Assembly (NCBI RefSeq): GCF_963664135.1
Contig: NZ_OY760905.1
Location: forward strand, 3,622,736-3,686,735
Source: an uncultured Acetobacterium sp.
Lineage (GTDB): Bacteria > Bacillota > Clostridia > Eubacteriales > Eubacteriaceae
DNA: 64,000 nt
Direction of reading: 5' to 3'
Every line of letters begins with the position of its first letter. The first letter of the stretch is position 1. Below, one piece after another: positions 36,323-44,161 of this stretch. A program made the translations under genes and the position numbers. The notes beneath the pieces were generated by a model. That model saw only the letters and a list, made by a program, of their open reading frames with translations, made no database searches and was not told where the DNA came from.

Positions 36323-37384
36323 TTAAAAAACCCCGGTAATCGTTACATTGAGAAATTCACGATCGCTGAGACAAATTTCATATGGCGGAATTTCAACATC
36401 ATCTTTTTTAAAAATGCGAACGGTAGGTCGCATTGAGAAGCTTTCGTAATTTTTCAGAACGATACCAGAAAGCCCATTGCTTAATAAAACACAGGTACCA
36501 ATCGGATAAGGCGCGATTTTTCGAACAAAAACACTAACAAGATCCGGGTCGAAAAGCGAATGGGAGCAGCCCATGATATACTCGATGACTTCAGAAGGAA
36601 TAATGGCCTTGCGATAGGGACGATCCGAGGTCATGGCATCATAAACGTCAGCGATTGAGATAATTCTGCCGAAAAGTGAAATCTCTTCTTCCTTTAAATT
36701 ATTGGGATAACCGCCACCGCCGAACTTTTCATGATGTTCGAGGATGCCAATACGAGAAGACATGTTAACGTTAGAAACTTTTTTAATATACTCATACCCC
36801 AAAATGGAGTGGTTTTGCATTTCTTCGGATTCATCCGCGGATAGGACCGCCTCTTTACAAAGGATGTCTTTTTTTACAAAGACTTTTCCAATATCATGAA
36901 GAATGGCACCAAAGCCCAATTCGCATAGTTGTTCTTTGCGAAGCCCCAGAGCGGAGCCAAGCACAATTGACAAAACAGCTACATTGACAGAATGGTAATA
37001 GGTATAGTCGTCAAAAACTTTCAGGTCAACCATATTGATTACCATACTGCTATTATTCAGAATCTCCTCGACGATGGACTCGATCTGTTGCTGCATTTCT
37101 TTAAAATCTTTAATGCCGCGCTGATGTTCAGTAGAAATGAATACATTTTTTATGCATTTTACTGTTTTAGCCCGCACCCGGTCTGTAATGATGCCGATTA
37201 TCTGAATATCTTTCGATAAGTCATCTTCTACATAAATACCATTAAAGTTAAGTTTTTCAATGCTTTTTATATATTCTCTGGTGAGAATGGTGTTTTTAGC
37301 CAATATTAATTCGCCATGTTCCCCCCACAGGTTATTGCCTAACATCATTCCTTCACGCAGGCAAAATAATGGTACATATCTCAT
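36323..37384 (-). CDS. HD-GYP domain protein, putative c-di-GMP phosphodiesterase
   Basis: 353 residues from ATG 37384 (GGGAGGA 8 bases upstream); a longer frame to 37465 has no ribosome site. The N-terminal 110 residues are a DUF3391-like segment without a recognised sensor. The HD-GYP domain (about 130-310) has HSVNVAVLS, HDIGKVFV, HHEKFGGGGYP and ADVYDAMTSDRPYR, so the metal and GYP residues are complete. It should hydrolyse c-di-GMP. A short C-terminal beta-rich domain (315-353) follows. It is divergent from the hydrogenase-like operon across a 285-base gap. Confidence 0.9.
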   Translation of the reverse strand: MRYVPLFCLREGMMLGNNLWGEHGELILAKNTILTREYIKSIEKLNFNGIYVEDDLSKDIQIIGIITDRVRAKTVKCIKNVFISTEHQRGIKDFKEMQQQIESIVEEILNNSSMVINMVDLKVFDDYTYYHSVNVAVLSIVLGSALGLRKEQLCELGFGAILHDIGKVFVKKDILCKEAVLSADESEEMQNHSILGYEYIKKVSNVNMSSRIGILEHHEKFGGGGYPNNLKEEEISLFGRIISIADVYDAMTSDRPYRKAIIPSEVIEYIMGCSHSLFDPDLVSVFVRKIAPYPIGTCVLLSNGLSGIVLKNYESFSMRPTVRIFKKDDVEIPPYEICLSDREFLNVTITGVF

Positions 37385-37435
37385 GGTGCTTCCTCCCGAA
37401 AAATTGACCTCTGTTTGGTCTGAACTTAAGTATTT

Positions 37436-37465
37436 ATTATACCTATAAGACGGCACCATTGGCAA
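37436..37465 (-). promoter_or_regulatory. Promoter of the HD-GYP gene
   Basis: On the minus strand TTGCCA and TATAAT with an 18-base spacer, about 50 bases before the start codon. Confidence 0.6.
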
Positions 37466-37605
37466 TGGAAATTTATTGGTAGAAGATGATAAAAGAGCGG
37501 TAATTTAAAAAATTTAAGGGTATTATAATTTTTATTCAGAATTTTATCCTTATTTTGGAGGAATTCGGTTATCCTTATTTATACCATGACATTTTTGCTC
37601 AGGCG

Positions 37606-37634
37606 TTGACAGACAAAAAATGTGATGATACCAT
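37606..37634 (+). promoter_or_regulatory. Promoter of the sensory hydrogenase operon
   Basis: TTGACA, 17 bases, TACCAT with TGA before the -10 (extended). It lies inside the longer upstream reading frame, so transcripts would start near 37641 and support ATG 37669 as the first start. Confidence 0.6.
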
Positions 37635-37668
37635 GAAACAACTAGAATATTTTAAAGAGGAATATGTG

Positions 37669-37911
37669 ATGAAGACAATAAGAGTATGTGTTGGCAGTTC
37701 CTGTCATGTGAATGGATCTTATAAGGTAGTTCAAGCATTAAATCAGATCATTGAACAGCGGGGACTTAAGAATGATGTTGAATTGGTCGGATCATTTTGC
37801 ATGGGAAAATGCACAGAGGGGGTTGCTGTCGAATGTGATGACATCATCTATGCCGTTTCAGCTGAAAATGCGGAAGAAATTTTCGAAAAAATATGGGGGA
37901 AAACTAATTGA
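37669..37911 (+). CDS. Thioredoxin-like [2Fe-2S] ferredoxin (NuoE C-terminal type)
   Basis: 80 residues from ATG 37669, which has GAGG 8 bases upstream and fits the family N-terminus MKTIRVCVGSSCH; the open frame reaches back to 37555 but that part is not ferredoxin-like. Four cysteines, C7, C12, C44 and C48 (C-x4-C...C-x3-C), match the thioredoxin-like [2Fe-2S] fold found in NuoE, HydC and HndA. It overlaps the next gene by four bases. It is likely the electron partner of the hydrogenase-like protein downstream. Confidence 0.87.
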   Translation: MKTIRVCVGSSCHVNGSYKVVQALNQIIEQRGLKNDVELVGSFCMGKCTEGVAVECDDIIYAVSAENAEEIFEKIWGKTN

Positions 37912-39611
37912 GTATCATCAATTTTTCAAAAGAGAAATGTCGTAATTGTTATAAATGTATTCGGAATTGTCCGGTCAAGGCGATTAAGTTAAAGGACAAG
38001 CATGCTCAAATTATCCAATCGATGTGTATTGGCTGTGGTATTTGTATTGCCACCTGTCCCCATAATGCTAAAGAAATTCACAGTGATGTCAAAACAATCA
38101 AGGAATGGCTAAAAACAGAACAGGTCGTTTTGAGCTTATCCGCTGTTTTTCCGACGGCTTATTACCTGGATCATCCCAGACAATATCTGGGGATTCTGCG
38201 GGAACTGGGATTTGAGATCATTGAAGAAACATCAATTGGTGCGGAAATTGTGGCGAATGCCTATTCCAAAGAGTATTACAGCGATAAAAAGTTTGTGATT
38301 TCCTCAGCCTGTGCGGGGATTAAAAATCTGATTGAAATCTACTATCCCCAGTATGTATCGTCGCTGAGCCGGGAAGTGTCGCCGATGATTGCGCATGGAA
38401 AAATTTTGCGGGAAAAATACCCGAATGCAAAAATCGTTTATGCCGGGTCCTGTCTGGCAAAGAAAATGGAAGTGCATGACAAGGATGTCCGCGGTGTCAT
38501 TGATGGCGTGCTAACTTTTGATGAAATTGATGCCTGGATCAAAGAAGAAAATATTATTCCCCAAAAAATGCCGGCGGAAGATTTCAATGCCATCGGAACC
38601 GATACGGGACGGCTCTATCCGATAACCGGTGGACTGGCTAGGAATAGTGTCGAAAATCTGGATGGCAGCCGGAAAATTCTGCGCATTGATGGGGTTAAAA
38701 ACTGTATGCAGTTTTTAGATGAAATACATCAGTTGGATAAAAAATACTGGATTGAAATGAATACCTGTGAAGAGGGCTGTGTTAATGGACCTGGTAATCT
38801 GCACAGTCCTTTATCTAAATATGAAAAAGTCGAAATGCTCCAAACGTATATTGATATGAACAGTAAAAAACAGCCTAACGAAGCGATTCCTGAAATTGAT
38901 ACCAAACGCTCGTTCCATAAACGGCCGGTTCATCATTTGGGGGAAGTACCGGAAGAAGAAATTGTAAATATTCTGAATCAAATGTCAAAATTCACCGAAC
39001 GGGATGAGCTCAATTGTGGTACCTGCGGTTATGAAACCTGTCGGGATAAGGCTAGAGCTGTTTATTGGAATATGGCGGAACTGGATATGTGTCTGCCATT
39101 GATTTCCAGTAAGAGCGAAGCCATTTCAAATCTGATTATCACCACCACACCCAACGCCATTGCAGTACTGGATAAAAAGTTCAGGATCATTGAGTTCAAC
39201 GCTGCAGCTGAACGGCTCTTTAATATGAAACGGGAGGACGTGATGCGTTACAATTTCATCGATGCCCTGGATTATAATCCGTTTAAGAAGTTAAACTATG
39301 AGAAGAATTATATTTATACTGGAAAAGGCCATTATGAACGGGAGAACCGAACGTTTATGGAAATCTTGACTTATATTCCTGAACAGGAATTATATATGGG
39401 TATTTTTATCGATATTACCAAACAGGAAAAACAGGAACAGGACTTGCTGAAGATGCAGGAGGAAACCCTGAAGATGGCGCAGCGAGTTATTGACAAACAA
39501 ATGCGGGTTGCTCATGAAATCGCCGGATTGCTGGGAGAAACAACGGCTGAAACCAAGGTGACCTTAACCAAACTCCAGAAAGTTGTGACCAGTCGGGAGG
39601 TTGAACTTTAA
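37908..39611 (+). CDS. Putative sensory [FeFe]-hydrogenase with Fe-S and PAS domains (HydS, group C type)
   Basis: 567 residues from TTG 37908. Order: two [4Fe-4S] ferredoxin sites (C11/14/17/21; C40/43/46/50); an H-cluster domain (about 70-330) with ligands C135 in SSACAG, C182 in GSCLAKKMEV, and C287/C291 in NTCEEGC; an Fe-S motif CGTCGYETC...C (C370/373/378/395); a PAS domain (about 408-505); and a helical tail (508-567) with AHEIAGLLGETTAETK. In catalytic enzymes L1 is T-S-C-C-P; here the proton-relay Cys is Ala134, as in sensory members. Likely role: sense H2 or redox state and signal through PAS to the phosphatase encoded one base on. A catalytic role is unlikely but not excluded. Confidence 0.85.
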   Translation: MSIINFSKEKCRNCYKCIRNCPVKAIKLKDKHAQIIQSMCIGCGICIATCPHNAKEIHSDVKTIKEWLKTEQVVLSLSAVFPTAYYLDHPRQYLGILRELGFEIIEETSIGAEIVANAYSKEYYSDKKFVISSACAGIKNLIEIYYPQYVSSLSREVSPMIAHGKILREKYPNAKIVYAGSCLAKKMEVHDKDVRGVIDGVLTFDEIDAWIKEENIIPQKMPAEDFNAIGTDTGRLYPITGGLARNSVENLDGSRKILRIDGVKNCMQFLDEIHQLDKKYWIEMNTCEEGCVNGPGNLHSPLSKYEKVEMLQTYIDMNSKKQPNEAIPEIDTKRSFHKRPVHHLGEVPEEEIVNILNQMSKFTERDELNCGTCGYETCRDKARAVYWNMAELDMCLPLISSKSEAISNLIITTTPNAIAVLDKKFRIIEFNAAAERLFNMKREDVMRYNFIDALDYNPFKKLNYEKNYIYTGKGHYERENRTFMEILTYIPEQELYMGIFIDITKQEKQEQDLLKMQEETLKMAQRVIDKQMRVAHEIAGLLGETTAETKVTLTKLQKVVTSREVEL

Positions 39612-40774
39612 TGCCTTTATTTATGGATATTGCCAGTGATAGTGTCAATAAGGTTCATGAGGAGCTTTGCGGCGATAATGTTGAAGTCCGGATTAATGAC
39701 GAAAGCGTCATTGTGGTGCTGGCTGATGGTTTGGGGAGTGGCGTCAAGGCTAATATTCTGGCAACCCTGACATCTACCATTGCGGCAACCATGCTGGAAG
39801 AAAAAATGGGGATTATGGATGTGCTGGAGACACTTGAGGCAACCTTACCAAAATGCAGTGTCCGGAAGCTGGCCTATTCCACCTTTACCATTGTTCAGGT
39901 TTTCAGAAACCGGTTGGCTTACATTCTTGAATTCGACAATCCACCTTTGGTGTTTATCCGAGATGGCGAGATTATTGAACTGGATCGTCAGGCAATCGAA
40001 TTTCAGGGTAAATCGGTTTATGAGACCACCATGGAAATTGAAAAAGGCGATATTATGGCTTTTTTTAGTGATGGTGTGATACACGCCGGGATCGGTAATT
40101 TTTTGAATTTTGGATGGCAGTGGGAAGAGGCTGCTGATTATTTATTGGCGCGATCTTACGAGAATAAAAAAGCCAAGGATATTTCCATGGCCCTGGTGGA
40201 TACCTGTTATAATCTTTATGGTGAAGAACCGGGGGATGATACCACCGTCGCAGTGATTAAGGTTGAAGAACGGAAATATGTCACAATGTTTTCCGGCCCC
40301 CCCCTGGATATGAGTAAAGATGCTGAAATTAAGCGGTTAATGGAACGGGGACGAGGCAAAAAGGTTATTTGTGGCGGCACTGCCGCTAACATTATTGCCA
40401 GAGAATTTGGGGAAGAAATTGTGGTTGATTTTAAAACCATGTCGGAAAGAGTACCCCCGATTGCCCGGATCAAAGGCATCGATTTAGTCACCGAAGGGGT
40501 GCTGACCATGCAGGAAACCATTCGCATCTGTGATGATTATATTCATAACCGGGTTGGCCGGGAAATATTTCAGGAAAATAACGGTGCATCAATGTTGGCT
40601 AACCTGTTATTCAATGAAGCCACTACCATAGATCTGATCATGGGGAATTCAATCAATCCGGCTCATCAAAACCCGGATTTTCCCGAAGAACTCACAACTA
40701 AATGGCGGGTAACCCAAAAACTCATTGATATGTTGCGTTACTTTAACAAAGAAGTAAACATCATTTATGTTTAA
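39611..40774 (+). CDS. SpoIIE-type PP2C serine phosphatase with unusual C-terminal extension
   Basis: 387 residues; its ATG shares one base with the preceding stop (TAATG), with GGGAGG upstream, so the two are translated together. Residues 1-220 are a SpoIIE/RsbU-type PP2C domain with metal Asp in CGDN (D22), ADGLGSG (D39), FFSDGV (D154) and PGDDTT (D209/D210). Residues 221-387 form an extension without a family I recognise; it has CGGTAANIIARE and a helix-rich end. The phosphatase would remove phosphate from a Ser/Thr on a target such as an anti-sigma antagonist, but no STAS or anti-sigma gene is nearby. Confidence 0.85.
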   Translation: MPLFMDIASDSVNKVHEELCGDNVEVRINDESVIVVLADGLGSGVKANILATLTSTIAATMLEEKMGIMDVLETLEATLPKCSVRKLAYSTFTIVQVFRNRLAYILEFDNPPLVFIRDGEIIELDRQAIEFQGKSVYETTMEIEKGDIMAFFSDGVIHAGIGNFLNFGWQWEEAADYLLARSYENKKAKDISMALVDTCYNLYGEEPGDDTTVAVIKVEERKYVTMFSGPPLDMSKDAEIKRLMERGRGKKVICGGTAANIIAREFGEEIVVDFKTMSERVPPIARIKGIDLVTEGVLTMQETIRICDDYIHNRVGREIFQENNGASMLANLLFNEATTIDLIMGNSINPAHQNPDFPEELTTKWRVTQKLIDMLRYFNKEVNIIYV

Positions 40775-40804
40775 ATGTCTGGAATAATCTACTTAGGATA
40801 AAAT

Positions 40805-40838
40805 GAAGCGGAACACCCCGGTGAGGGTGTTCCGCTTC
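40805..40838. terminator. Hairpin between the sensory operon and the APC permease
   Basis: A perfect 14-base stem, GAAGCGGAACACCC and its complement, around six bases. The genes converge here; the T-run is poor. Confidence 0.75.
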
Positions 40839-40925
40839 TAAAATTATATGCTTTGAGGAGAAAAGCTATATATGCTATTTACCCAAATTGTATTGATCAA
40901 ACGCAAATTTAAATAATTTCTTAAA

Positions 40926-42260
40926 TTAATTAAGTTTTTTTAAAACTCCAAAACGGTAATATGCGTAGCCAGCACCAAAAACAAAAGCGCAAATCACAAA
41001 ATAGAGACCAAATAAGGGATTCTGAATGCCGCCTGAGAAAATAATCAATGAGCCAATCGAAGCCAGAATAGGGCAAATAAGACCTCTGAAGAGACTTTTT
41101 ATTTCTTTCTTTTTCCATAACATAAATACCTTATAATACAGCCCCAGATACAAAAGATAACTGGTTACAATGGCAATTTCTGAAATGTCAGAATTTGGAA
41201 ACAGGTTATACTTCTGGGAAAAATAATGAACCAGCAACCAGAATGAAACGATAATCAGCGCGAAAAGAGCTGAATTCACCGGAAAATCAAATTTCTTTGA
41301 GATTTGGATCATCGCTTTCGATTTAGGCATCATTTGGTCCAGTCCTAAAGCGTAGGGCATTCTAATCATCGCCATTACCAGGCCATTAAGGGTACCAAGA
41401 ACGGAGATAAAAACAAACAGCATCAAGATTTTTGCGCCGCTGGGTCCGAAAATCATGTTGGCAGCAAAATCCAGATGGGCATCGCCAGTCCTCATAATTT
41501 CGGCAGGACCGACCAAATTGGAAATTCCGACAAAATAAATAATATAGAGAACCAGAATAATCAGCGGACTGATGGCCAGGGCTAAAGGCAGATTTCGTTT
41601 GCTGTTTTTAATTTCGTAGGCGACAGAGGTGGAAATAATCCATCCATCAAATGAAAAAGCAATTGGTGCAATCGCGGCAATCCAGCCTGTGGAGCTAACT
41701 TCTGATATGGCCGTAGTGGTGAAGTATTCCCCGCTACCACCAAAAATAAGACCAGCAATACCGATGATTACCAGCGGAATCAGCTTAATAACCATGGCGC
41801 CACTTTGGAAATAACCGCCGATTTTGGCAGAAAAAATATTTGTTGCGTACAGAATAAAAAAACAGCCAATTCCAGCTAAAATTTGAATTTCCAGAGTCTG
41901 CTCCACATTAAAGAGGATACAGAAATAGATGCCGGAAACCCAGGCTAAAATGGCAGTAATGGTTGGCAAGTAAATAAAGGTTTGAAACCATCCATAGGCG
42001 GCCCCCATGCTGGGGCTGATAAATTCTTTGGCATAGGAAAGAACCCCGCCGGGGTGATCTGTTCTGGCAGCAAGTTCAGCGATGGTTAGGCAGCCAAAAA
42101 CAATACTAATGGCGGCAATAACAAAAACCAGAATGCCTAATGCAACACTTCCACCGGTTGCGACGAGAATATTATCGCTTTTGAAAAAAATACCGGAACC
42201 AACAACAACGCCAACAATAAGAGCAATAGCGGTAAATAAGTTATAACGTGATTGTTGCAT
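40926..42260 (-). CDS. APC-family amino acid permease
   Basis: 444 residues, about 12 helices. VGVVVGSGIFFKSDNI near the N-terminus (G-S-G-I-F) and AFSFDGWIISTSVAYEIKNSKRNLP are typical of the LAT/SteT branch of the amino acid-polyamine-organocation superfamily. It would import or exchange an amino acid; substrate is not determinable (serine/threonine or neutral amino acids are known for relatives). It has a GGAGGT ribosome site and lies 34 bases after upp on the same strand, so co-transcription is possible though the functions are unrelated. Confidence 0.87.
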   Translation of the reverse strand: MQQSRYNLFTAIALIVGVVVGSGIFFKSDNILVATGGSVALGILVFVIAAISIVFGCLTIAELAARTDHPGGVLSYAKEFISPSMGAAYGWFQTFIYLPTITAILAWVSGIYFCILFNVEQTLEIQILAGIGCFFILYATNIFSAKIGGYFQSGAMVIKLIPLVIIGIAGLIFGGSGEYFTTTAISEVSSTGWIAAIAPIAFSFDGWIISTSVAYEIKNSKRNLPLALAISPLIILVLYIIYFVGISNLVGPAEIMRTGDAHLDFAANMIFGPSGAKILMLFVFISVLGTLNGLVMAMIRMPYALGLDQMMPKSKAMIQISKKFDFPVNSALFALIIVSFWLLVHYFSQKYNLFPNSDISEIAIVTSYLLYLGLYYKVFMLWKKKEIKSLFRGLICPILASIGSLIIFSGGIQNPLFGLYFVICAFVFGAGYAYYRFGVLKKLN

Positions 42261-42294
42261 AGCAACCTCCAGAGGTATTGGATTCTAATTGGAG

Positions 42295-42924
42295 TTATTT
42301 TGTTCCAAAGAGTCGGTCTCCGGCATCTCCTAAGCCAGGAACAATGTAGGCATGTTCGTTCAAGTGGTCATCAATGGCGGCACAAAAAATGGGAACATCG
42401 GGATAAGCGGTGGTGACGGCCTTAATACCTTCGGGACAGGCAAGAATGTGCACCACTTTAATGTTCGGGCAGTTGGCTTCTTTTAAAAGTCGGATCGTAT
42501 GAATCACAGAAACGCCGGTGGCAAGCATGGGGTCAACAATAATGGCTTCTCTTTCAGCGATGTCCGAAGGCAGTTTTTTATAATATTCCACGGCCTGAAG
42601 GGTTTCGGGATCACGATACAGACCGATGTGGCCAATTTTGGCCTTGGGGATAATATTGGTAAAACCTTCAACCATGCCTAAACCTGCCCGTAGAATAGGG
42701 ACAATGACCACATCCTTTTCGGCCAGAACTTTTTGGGTCGTTTTACAGATGGGGGTTTCAATGTCAATTTCTTTTAGTGGAAAATGTTTAGTAACTTCCC
42801 AGGCCATCAGGCTGGACAGTTCTTTTACCAATTCTCGGAATTCTCGAGAAGGGGTTTCCATCTTTCGAAGATGGGTTAATTTGTGCATGACTAGTGGATG
42901 ATCCACTATGGTTACATTTTGCAT
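42295..42924 (-). CDS. upp: Uracil phosphoribosyltransferase
   Basis: Salvages uracil with PRPP to UMP. 209 residues, the family length. The PRPP loop is DPMLATGVSV, the uracil site GLGDAGDRLFGTK is at the C-terminus, and PILRAGLGMVEG is the conserved strand. AAAGGAG lies 8 bases before the ATG. No pyrR or uraA is adjacent; the gene downstream is an APC permease rather than a uracil permease. Confidence 0.96.
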   Translation of the reverse strand: MQNVTIVDHPLVMHKLTHLRKMETPSREFRELVKELSSLMAWEVTKHFPLKEIDIETPICKTTQKVLAEKDVVIVPILRAGLGMVEGFTNIIPKAKIGHIGLYRDPETLQAVEYYKKLPSDIAEREAIIVDPMLATGVSVIHTIRLLKEANCPNIKVVHILACPEGIKAVTTAYPDVPIFCAAIDDHLNEHAYIVPGLGDAGDRLFGTK

Positions 42925-43004
42925 GGGTAATCTCCTTTTATCGTTATTAGATTAATAATACGATAATTGACTAAATAATTCTACAATTATTTAAGAATTA
43001 TTTG

Positions 43005-43032
43005 TTGACACTTGGGAAATAAGGGTTAAAAT
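43005..43032 (+). promoter_or_regulatory. Promoter of the glutaredoxin-ydbC pair
   Basis: TTGACA and TAAAAT with a 16-base spacer, 60 bases before the glutaredoxin start. Confidence 0.65.
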
Positions 43033-43092
43033 GAAAGAATACGACGAAATTAAAAGACTTGGAAATAAAAAAAAGAAAGGTGACCGATTAAA

Positions 43093-43341
43093 ATGAAAGA
43101 AATAAAGTTATATACTTGGGCCCACTGTCCATATTGCAGAGCAGCAAGAGAACTTCTGGAAGAAAAAGGATTGAAGTACACCGATATTGATATTTATAAT
43201 GACGAGCAAACACGTCGCCAACTACAAGATCAGACAGGTCATTACACAGTGCCTTTTGTCTTTATTGGGGAGACATTTATTGGCGGTTTTTCAGAACTGA
43301 AAGAAATCGAGTTTAGTGGTAAACTTGACGAATTATTATAA
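43093..43341 (+). CDS. Glutaredoxin
   Basis: 82-residue dithiol glutaredoxin/NrdH-like protein with C-P-Y-C (residues 12-15), the cis-Pro TVPFVFIG and GGFSEL glutathione/tail motif (G-G-x-x-E/D-L). It reduces disulfides. The CPYC site and TVPxVFI-GGxxEL favour a GrxC-type over NrdH (C-V/M-Q-C). AAAGGTGA precedes the ATG. It is co-transcribed with ydbC 12 bases later. Confidence 0.92.
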   Translation: MKEIKLYTWAHCPYCRAARELLEEKGLKYTDIDIYNDEQTRRQLQDQTGHYTVPFVFIGETFIGGFSELKEIEFSGKLDELL

Positions 43342-43353
43342 TGCGAGGTTAGT

Positions 43354-43575
43354 ATGGCTGCGATTACATTTAAAGTTGTAGAAGAAATTGGCGTCCTCAG
43401 TGAATTACCAAGCGGGTGGCAAAAAGAGTTGAATCTGGTCAGCTGGAATGAACGGGATCCTAAGTATGATCTGAGAGACTGGAATGCTGATCACGAAAAA
43501 ATGCGTAAGGGAATCACATTAACTGCTGATGAATTAGTCCAATTACGTGATATCCTAAATGGAATGGAACTTTAG
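43354..43575 (+). CDS. YdbC/PC4-like transcriptional coactivator domain protein
   Basis: 73 residues. ITFKVVEEIGVLSE, then GWQKELNLVSWNERDPKYDLRDW (core ELNLVSWN and YDLRDW), and HEKMRKGITLTADE match the YdbC family, whose structure is a PC4-like single-strand DNA-binding fold. The biological role in Firmicutes is unclear. It follows glutaredoxin by 12 bases with GAGGT upstream and ends before a terminator. Confidence 0.88.
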   Translation: MAAITFKVVEEIGVLSELPSGWQKELNLVSWNERDPKYDLRDWNADHEKMRKGITLTADELVQLRDILNGMEL

Positions 43576-43589
43576 TAAAATGAATTAAT

Positions 43590-43630
43590 AAAACAGCGTA
43601 CCTCACTATTTGGTGGGATACGCTGTTTTT
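43590..43630. terminator. Terminator after ydbC
   Basis: AAAACAGCGTA and TACGCTGTTTTT pair, with an inner CTCAC/GTGGG stem; the T-run serves the plus strand and A-run the converging gene. Confidence 0.88.
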
Positions 43631-43648
43631 AATTGGTTTTATGCATAT

Positions 43649-44152
43649 TTATTTGATGGGTTCCGCGCAATTTGCGGAGCCAGAGCTTAACAGCATCTCC
43701 AGACCATGATCAAGCGCCGGTAAAATCGCTTCCAGGTTTTCTTTGACCGCTTTGGGGCTGCCGGGAAGGTTAATAATCAGAGTTTGCTTACGGATGCCGG
43801 CGGCGCTTCGGCTGAGCATCGCTTTTGGGGTAATTTGGAGACTGTGATAGCGCATGGCTTCAGGAATACCCGGAGTCATGCGGTCACAGACGGCAATGGT
43901 GGCTTCGGGCGTCCAATCCCGCTGGGAAAACCCGGTGCCGCCGGTGGTCAGGATTAAATCAAGGTGATCTTCGTCAGCCCAGACGATTAGGGCTTCCTTG
44001 ATGGTTTCCAGATCATCTGGCAGAATAACGGTTTTAACTACCTCATAAAGATCCGTCTCTGCTAACATGGTTTGAATCATGGGACCGCTTTTGTCTTCGC
44101 GTTGGCCCGTAGAGCCTTTATCGCTTAAGGTCATTATTCCAGTTCGATACAT
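43649..44152 (-). CDS. mogA: Molybdopterin adenylyltransferase MogA/MoaB family
   Basis: 167 residues with the MPT-binding fold: TLSDKGSTGQREDKSG at the N-terminus, TTGGTGFSQRDWTPEAT (GGTG site and catalytic Asp), and INLPGSPKAVKENL. It adenylates molybdopterin ahead of metal insertion. It lies 9 bases after the moeB/thiF-like gene with GGAGG upstream and is divergent from moaA, so the whole region is a cofactor locus. MoaB and MogA cannot be separated with certainty by eye. Confidence 0.88.
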   Translation of the reverse strand: MYRTGIMTLSDKGSTGQREDKSGPMIQTMLAETDLYEVVKTVILPDDLETIKEALIVWADEDHLDLILTTGGTGFSQRDWTPEATIAVCDRMTPGIPEAMRYHSLQITPKAMLSRSAAGIRKQTLIINLPGSPKAVKENLEAILPALDHGLEMLLSSGSANCAEPIK

Positions 44153-44161
44153 ATGTTCCTC

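Noticed and set aside
37555-37668. N-terminal extension of the thioredoxin-like ferredoxin
   Set aside because: Open in frame but not ferredoxin-like, with a promoter inside it; ATG 37669 has the better site and family fit.
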